Shown here: positions 61,516 to 63,980 of the stretch, one piece after another | Numbering within the stretch: the stretch's first letter is position 1 | Layout of the letters: every line of letters starts with the position of its first letter | Assembly (NCBI GenBank): GCA_016188575.1 | Contig: JACPHN010000098.1 | Span: 1-63,980, forward strand | Length of the DNA stretch: 63,980 nucleotides | Source: Candidatus Schekmanbacteria bacterium | GTDB lineage: Bacteria; CSSED10-310; JACPHN01 | Reading direction: 5' to 3' | Position numbers and translations under genes: made by a program | Notes under the pieces: generated by a model | Database searches by the model: none | Seen by the model: the letters and a program-made list of their open reading frames with translations, nothing else | What the model was told of the DNA's origin: nothing

Positions 61516-61778
61516 TCGGCGCTCGCGAATGGTGACATTGTATGGGTCGTAGAGAGTAGCATTCGGCAAGCGCGGCTGCCGCCGTCGGCCGTGGCGGCCC
61601 CCCGCGCTCCTCCACAAGGCGTGTGATGCACATTGCTTGGGGATCATCCGCGCGGAGAGACGTTTCGGCACAAGCGCGATGAACCGCGTCGAAGTACGTG
61701 TGCGGGTGCGACAATGTGCGCTTCGCGTACAAGAGCGAAACTGAAACGGCTCAGTCACTGGGGATAGGAGGCACAGCC

Positions 61779-63242
61779 ATGAGCGAAAGGATACCGAGCG
61801 CGATCGGCGCCGGCGGAACCGTCACACCTTGGAGCCAGCCACCGGAATCACCGAGAGGAGCGCCGGCGGGTGCTCCGCCCGACCCGACACGCGCTGCCGG
61901 CGGAGCACCTCCACTCGCCGGCACCGAAGTCAGCGGCCAGCAGCCGCTCAACGATTCGGCCGGCATCTACGAGCAAGCGGCGACGGCCGACAAGTACGCA
62001 CTTGGCGGCAGGCTCGCCGGGAGTGTCCAGGCTGAAGGGTTCACGGCGCTCGACCGCATGCGGCAGCCGCTGGGCCAGGAGCAAGCGCCGCAACTGCCGG
62101 TGAGCATGGATGATGCGCTCGCGAACGTCAGCATCGGAGCCGTGCCGCACACACCGGACGGTGAACAGCATGGAGGGGCCGTGGCGCCGCCGCCCGCTCT
62201 GGGAGGACAACGTCTCGGCCTCGCTGAGGGGGCAGTCGTGAGGCCGCCGGTGGTTCCCGGCGGCGAGGGGGAGAAGCTCGGCCACATGCCGGGCCTCGGC
62301 GAAGAATTCGGCGCTGGGCTGCAGGTCGGCCACGGGCAAGAGCTCGGTCACCTCACTCCCGGAACGATTGGGGAGTCAGAGGGATGGTTCGGCAAGGGCG
62401 GCCCGGATCAGGCCGGCTTCGATACCGGGACGTTCCGGCCCGATCTTGGCCTGGCTTCGGGGTCGAATCCCTTTGGCGGCGGCGCGGTCGGGCCGCACGT
62501 CGTCTTTCCCGGAGACGGCGTGGCCTCGACGACTGGCGAATGTGGAGAAGGATCAATGCCGGCGACCGGGGGTGAGTCGACCGACGCGGGTGGAGGCGGC
62601 ACACCGGAAGCCGGCTCGGCAACCGGCGGAGCGGAAGGCGGCGGTAGTGGGGGCACCTCGTTCGGGTCCACGGTCGAATCGATGACGGGCGGCGGAAAAC
62701 CCACCGAGTTCGCGGACGGCGGCGGCCTGACGTGGGACGTCGGCGGCGGCGTCAGCATCGGCGGCGGCGGCGGCACCATCGCGGGCATCGCCGCCGGCGG
62801 CGGCACCGTAGCGGGCGACAACGGGGCGACTGCGGAGTCGTTCGGCGTAAAGGGTCTGCCTGGGGGCTATCAGGTCATTTTCGGCGTGAAGTGGGACGCC
62901 GAAGACGGCTGCGGCCGCCAGGGACCAGAGCTCGTGCTGCGCGGTACCTCCAAGGGTACCCCTGAACCAACCAACCCGGACGACATTCTGACGGGCCCTC
63001 ACGGCGATGATCCTGACGGGGAAGCGGGTGGCCTCGGTGGCCACGTCGGGCCGGATAACCGCGACAACCCATGGACCCCGGACGGAGACCCGAGTCCGGT
63101 CGATGGCGCCGGCTGGTCAGGCGGAACCCTACAGCCGAGCAACTACGATAACCCAATGGACAATCCCATGTTCGTCAAGTCCAAGGAGGGACCTTTCGCC
63201 AATCCCGATCCGACGGTGGGAAACAACAACCTGGGAGAGTGA
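61779..63242 (+). CDS. Large glycine-rich protein of unknown function
   Basis: 487 residues from the ATG at 61779, which has AGGAGG 8 nt upstream. No signal peptide or membrane helix. An N-terminal Pro/Ala/Gly region and a helical stretch around NDSAGIYEQAATADKYALGG are followed by long Gly-rich low complexity (for example VSIGGGGGTIAGIAAGGGTV) and an acidic Asn/Asp/Pro-rich C-terminus (NPDDILTGPHGDDPDG). No domain recognised; it may be a secreted, structural or virion-like protein. The 262 nt before it hold no supported gene. Confidence 0.7.
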   Translation: MSERIPSAIGAGGTVTPWSQPPESPRGAPAGAPPDPTRAAGGAPPLAGTEVSGQQPLNDSAGIYEQAATADKYALGGRLAGSVQAEGFTALDRMRQPLGQEQAPQLPVSMDDALANVSIGAVPHTPDGEQHGGAVAPPPALGGQRLGLAEGAVVRPPVVPGGEGEKLGHMPGLGEEFGAGLQVGHGQELGHLTPGTIGESEGWFGKGGPDQAGFDTGTFRPDLGLASGSNPFGGGAVGPHVVFPGDGVASTTGECGEGSMPATGGESTDAGGGGTPEAGSATGGAEGGGSGGTSFGSTVESMTGGGKPTEFADGGGLTWDVGGGVSIGGGGGTIAGIAAGGGTVAGDNGATAESFGVKGLPGGYQVIFGVKWDAEDGCGRQGPELVLRGTSKGTPEPTNPDDILTGPHGDDPDGEAGGLGGHVGPDNRDNPWTPDGDPSPVDGAGWSGGTLQPSNYDNPMDNPMFVKSKEGPFANPDPTVGNNNLGE

Positions 63243-63367
63243 GCAGCCAATCCGGGTACGACGCGGTCCGGAGCGGCGACACGCTGGAGACGTGTCCGGT
63301 GTCGAGCGCTGATCGCGCTGATCGATCGCGATATGGTGGCGCTTGTGTTGCAAAGATGGAGGATCGC

Positions 63368-63574
63368 GTGCAGACGGTCACCATCTCGCCGAAGTTCCAG
63401 GTCGTCGTGCCGCGTTCCGGGCGAGACAGGCTCAACCTTCGACCAAGTCTCTTGGTCCAGGTCATCCCCTACGAAGGCCGTATCGAGCTTATCCCGTTGC
63501 GGCCGGCTCACGAATTGCGCGGTGCTCTGCGCGGCATGCCGACCGATCTCGACCGCGACGAGCATCGCCTGTGA
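63368..63574 (+). CDS. AbrB/SpoVT-type antitoxin-like DNA-binding protein (VapB-like)
   Basis: 68 residues from a GTG with GGAGG 5 nt upstream; an ATG at 63356 would add four residues. The swapped-hairpin domain reads VTISPKFQVVVPRSGRDRLN followed by LRPSLLVQVIPYEGRIELIP, and the tail ELRGALRGMPTDLDRDEHRL is typical of VapB antitoxins that bind a PIN toxin. After the stop the overlapping GTG frame closes after six codons, so no VapC gene follows; the IscB element begins instead. Confidence 0.82.
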   Translation: MQTVTISPKFQVVVPRSGRDRLNLRPSLLVQVIPYEGRIELIPLRPAHELRGALRGMPTDLDRDEHRL

Positions 63575-63607
63575 GTGCCGGGCGCTCGTAGAAGCTCAAG
63601 GTAGTCA

Positions 63608-63659
63608 CCTTCTCCATCCAACCGCCTCCATCGGTATGGATGGAGCTTGGGGGAGAAGG
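63608..63659 (+). other. Two-part hairpin at the left end of the IscB element
   Basis: Outer stem CCTTCTCC (63608-63615) with GGAGAAGG (63652-63659), and inner stem CTCCATC (63626-63632) with GATGGAG (63639-63645 region) closing a short loop. No T-tract follows, so a Rho-independent terminator is unlikely. Its position 34 nt after the antitoxin gene and just before the predicted RNA fits a subterminal transposon hairpin or the element boundary. Confidence 0.5.
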
Positions 63660-63884
63660 GATGACCTGATCTTCATCGGGCTACGTCAGGCGGGTGACGA
63701 CACCCGGGGGTACGAGCGCCAGCTCCCGGCTCTGTCGCCCCGGATCATGAGCGACCAAGGAGACCACCGCGAAGGTCCGGGGTACTCAAGCCCGTCCGAC
63801 ATCGGCGAGGCGCACGTTACCGCCTCTTCGGAGGCGAGAAGCCAAGGTAACAAGGCCCCTTCGGGGGCGAGGGAGGAGACAACG
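63660..63884 (+). ncRNA. Predicted omegaRNA of IscB
   Basis: About 220 nt without a reading frame, directly upstream of iscB and full of stems: CGGGTG-ACGA-CACCCG (63691-63706); CCCCGGA (63738-63744) with TCCGGGG (63776-63782) enclosing GACC/GGTC pairs; GTTACC (63816-63821) with GGTAAC (63846-63851) enclosing CGCCTC-TTCG-GAGGCG (63821-63836); and GCCCC-TTCG-GGGGC (63855-63868). IscB proteins are guided by an RNA encoded at this place (family knowledge). The 5' boundary and guide are not fixed; about 63640-63680 is my estimate. Confidence 0.65.
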
Positions 63885-63980
63885 ATGCAGAACCGAGTGT
63901 TCGTGCTCGATGGCGAACGGCGCCCGCTCATGCCGTGCCACCCGGCGCGGGCAAGACGGCTCCTCCGCGACGGCAAGGCG
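63885..63980 (+). CDS. iscB: IscB RNA-guided nuclease, N-terminal 32 residues (runs off the window)
   Basis: The ATG at 63885 has GGGAGGAG 7 nt upstream. The visible residues MQNRVFVLDGERRPLMPCHP and ARARRLLRDGKA carry the PLMP motif that defines the start of IscB proteins, ancestors of Cas9. RuvC, HNH and bridge-helix parts lie beyond the window, so integrity of the nuclease cannot be judged. IscB genes ride on IS200/IS605-type (ISC) elements. Confidence 0.85.
   Translation, partial: MQNRVFVLDGERRPLMPCHPARARRLLRDGKA

Noticed and set aside
61430-61732. Minus-strand frame of 100 codons after the acetyltransferase
   Set aside because: The first half looks slightly protein-like, but it overlaps the acetyltransferase end, has no ribosome site and ends in shadow-like sequence.
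63608-63659. Hairpin after the antitoxin as a Rho-independent terminator
   Set aside because: No T-run follows the stem, and the following DNA is part of the predicted structured RNA.
1-63980. tRNA, rRNA, riboswitch, replication origin or prophage genes
   Set aside because: No cloverleaf, rRNA segment, cobalamin or SAM riboswitch core, DnaA-box cluster or phage structural gene was recognised on either strand by eye.

Overview
The window is about 64 kb of GC-rich, densely coded chromosome from a Gram-negative bacterium. Supporting signs are an outer-membrane beta-barrel protein, lipopolysaccharide heptose genes, TonB/ExbB/ExbD genes and many lipoprotein-type signals. The gene mix (a 2-hydroxyacyl-CoA dehydratase / benzoyl-CoA reductase type operon, B12-type radical SAM enzyme, UbiA plus geranylgeranyl reductase, Ser/Thr kinase fused to ATPase and TPRs, TolQ/TolR-like motor with TPR partners) fits a deltaproteobacterial-type lineage (Myxococcota / Desulfobacterota / Binatota-like). 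That placement is inference: no rRNA or tRNA gene was seen.

Layout. 1-4.2 kb: a broken repeat-protein tail, then a leftward DNA-uptake block (DUF559-HhH fusion, comEC, VanZ-like). 4.6-9 kb: response regulator, UbiA prenyltransferase, geranylgeranyl reductase-type flavoprotein, CDGSH protein and a radical SAM enzyme. 9-16.2 kb: HD hydrolase, beta-barrel protein, a three-gene hydroxyacyl-CoA dehydratase set, then leftward HugZ-like, methyltransferase-like and DUF4920 genes. 16.2-23 kb: UDP-sugar pyrophosphorylase, MBL hydrolase, ArsS-like radical SAM, HDAC-like deacetylase, 5'-nucleotidase. 23-27 kb: inner-core heptose genes (two GT9 enzymes, heptose kinase and adenylyltransferase). 27-31.3 kb: substrate-binding protein, two related repeat proteins, decaprenyl-phosphate phosphoribosyltransferase-like. 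31.3-37 kb leftward: FAD oxidoreductase, a peptide-type ABC importer without ATPases, acyltransferase. 37-40.5 kb: TauE, MBL, zinc-ribbon membrane protein, TRAP receptor. 40.5-42.4 kb: a patchy accessory scar. 42.4-49.6 kb: two CorC/HlyC-type proteins, adenosine deaminase, TRAP permeases, M20 amidohydrolase. 49.6-54.4 kb: TPR-TonB-ExbB-ExbD-ExbD-TPR operon with a clear promoter. 54.5-60.6 kb leftward: primase-like protein, endonuclease IV-like TIM barrel and a giant kinase. 60.9-64 kb: acetyltransferase, glycine-rich protein, AbrB-type antitoxin without toxin, and the left part of an IscB element.

Three things stand out. (1) The right edge carries the first 32 codons of iscB (PLMP motif) preceded by about 220 nt of densely foldable DNA, the expected place of its omegaRNA; it seems to sit where the toxin partner of an AbrB antitoxin should be. 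(2) A tightly coupled two-gene unit pairs a protein carrying the three archaeo-eukaryotic primase (AEP) motifs with a TIM barrel that keeps the endonuclease IV metal-ligand pattern; this looks like an undescribed nucleic-acid system. (3) A DUF559 nuclease-like domain is fused through a membrane helix to a ComEA-like helix-hairpin-helix and translationally coupled to comEC. In addition, four intergenic copies of a 100-130 bp MITE-like repeat with G-rich right ends are scattered across the window.
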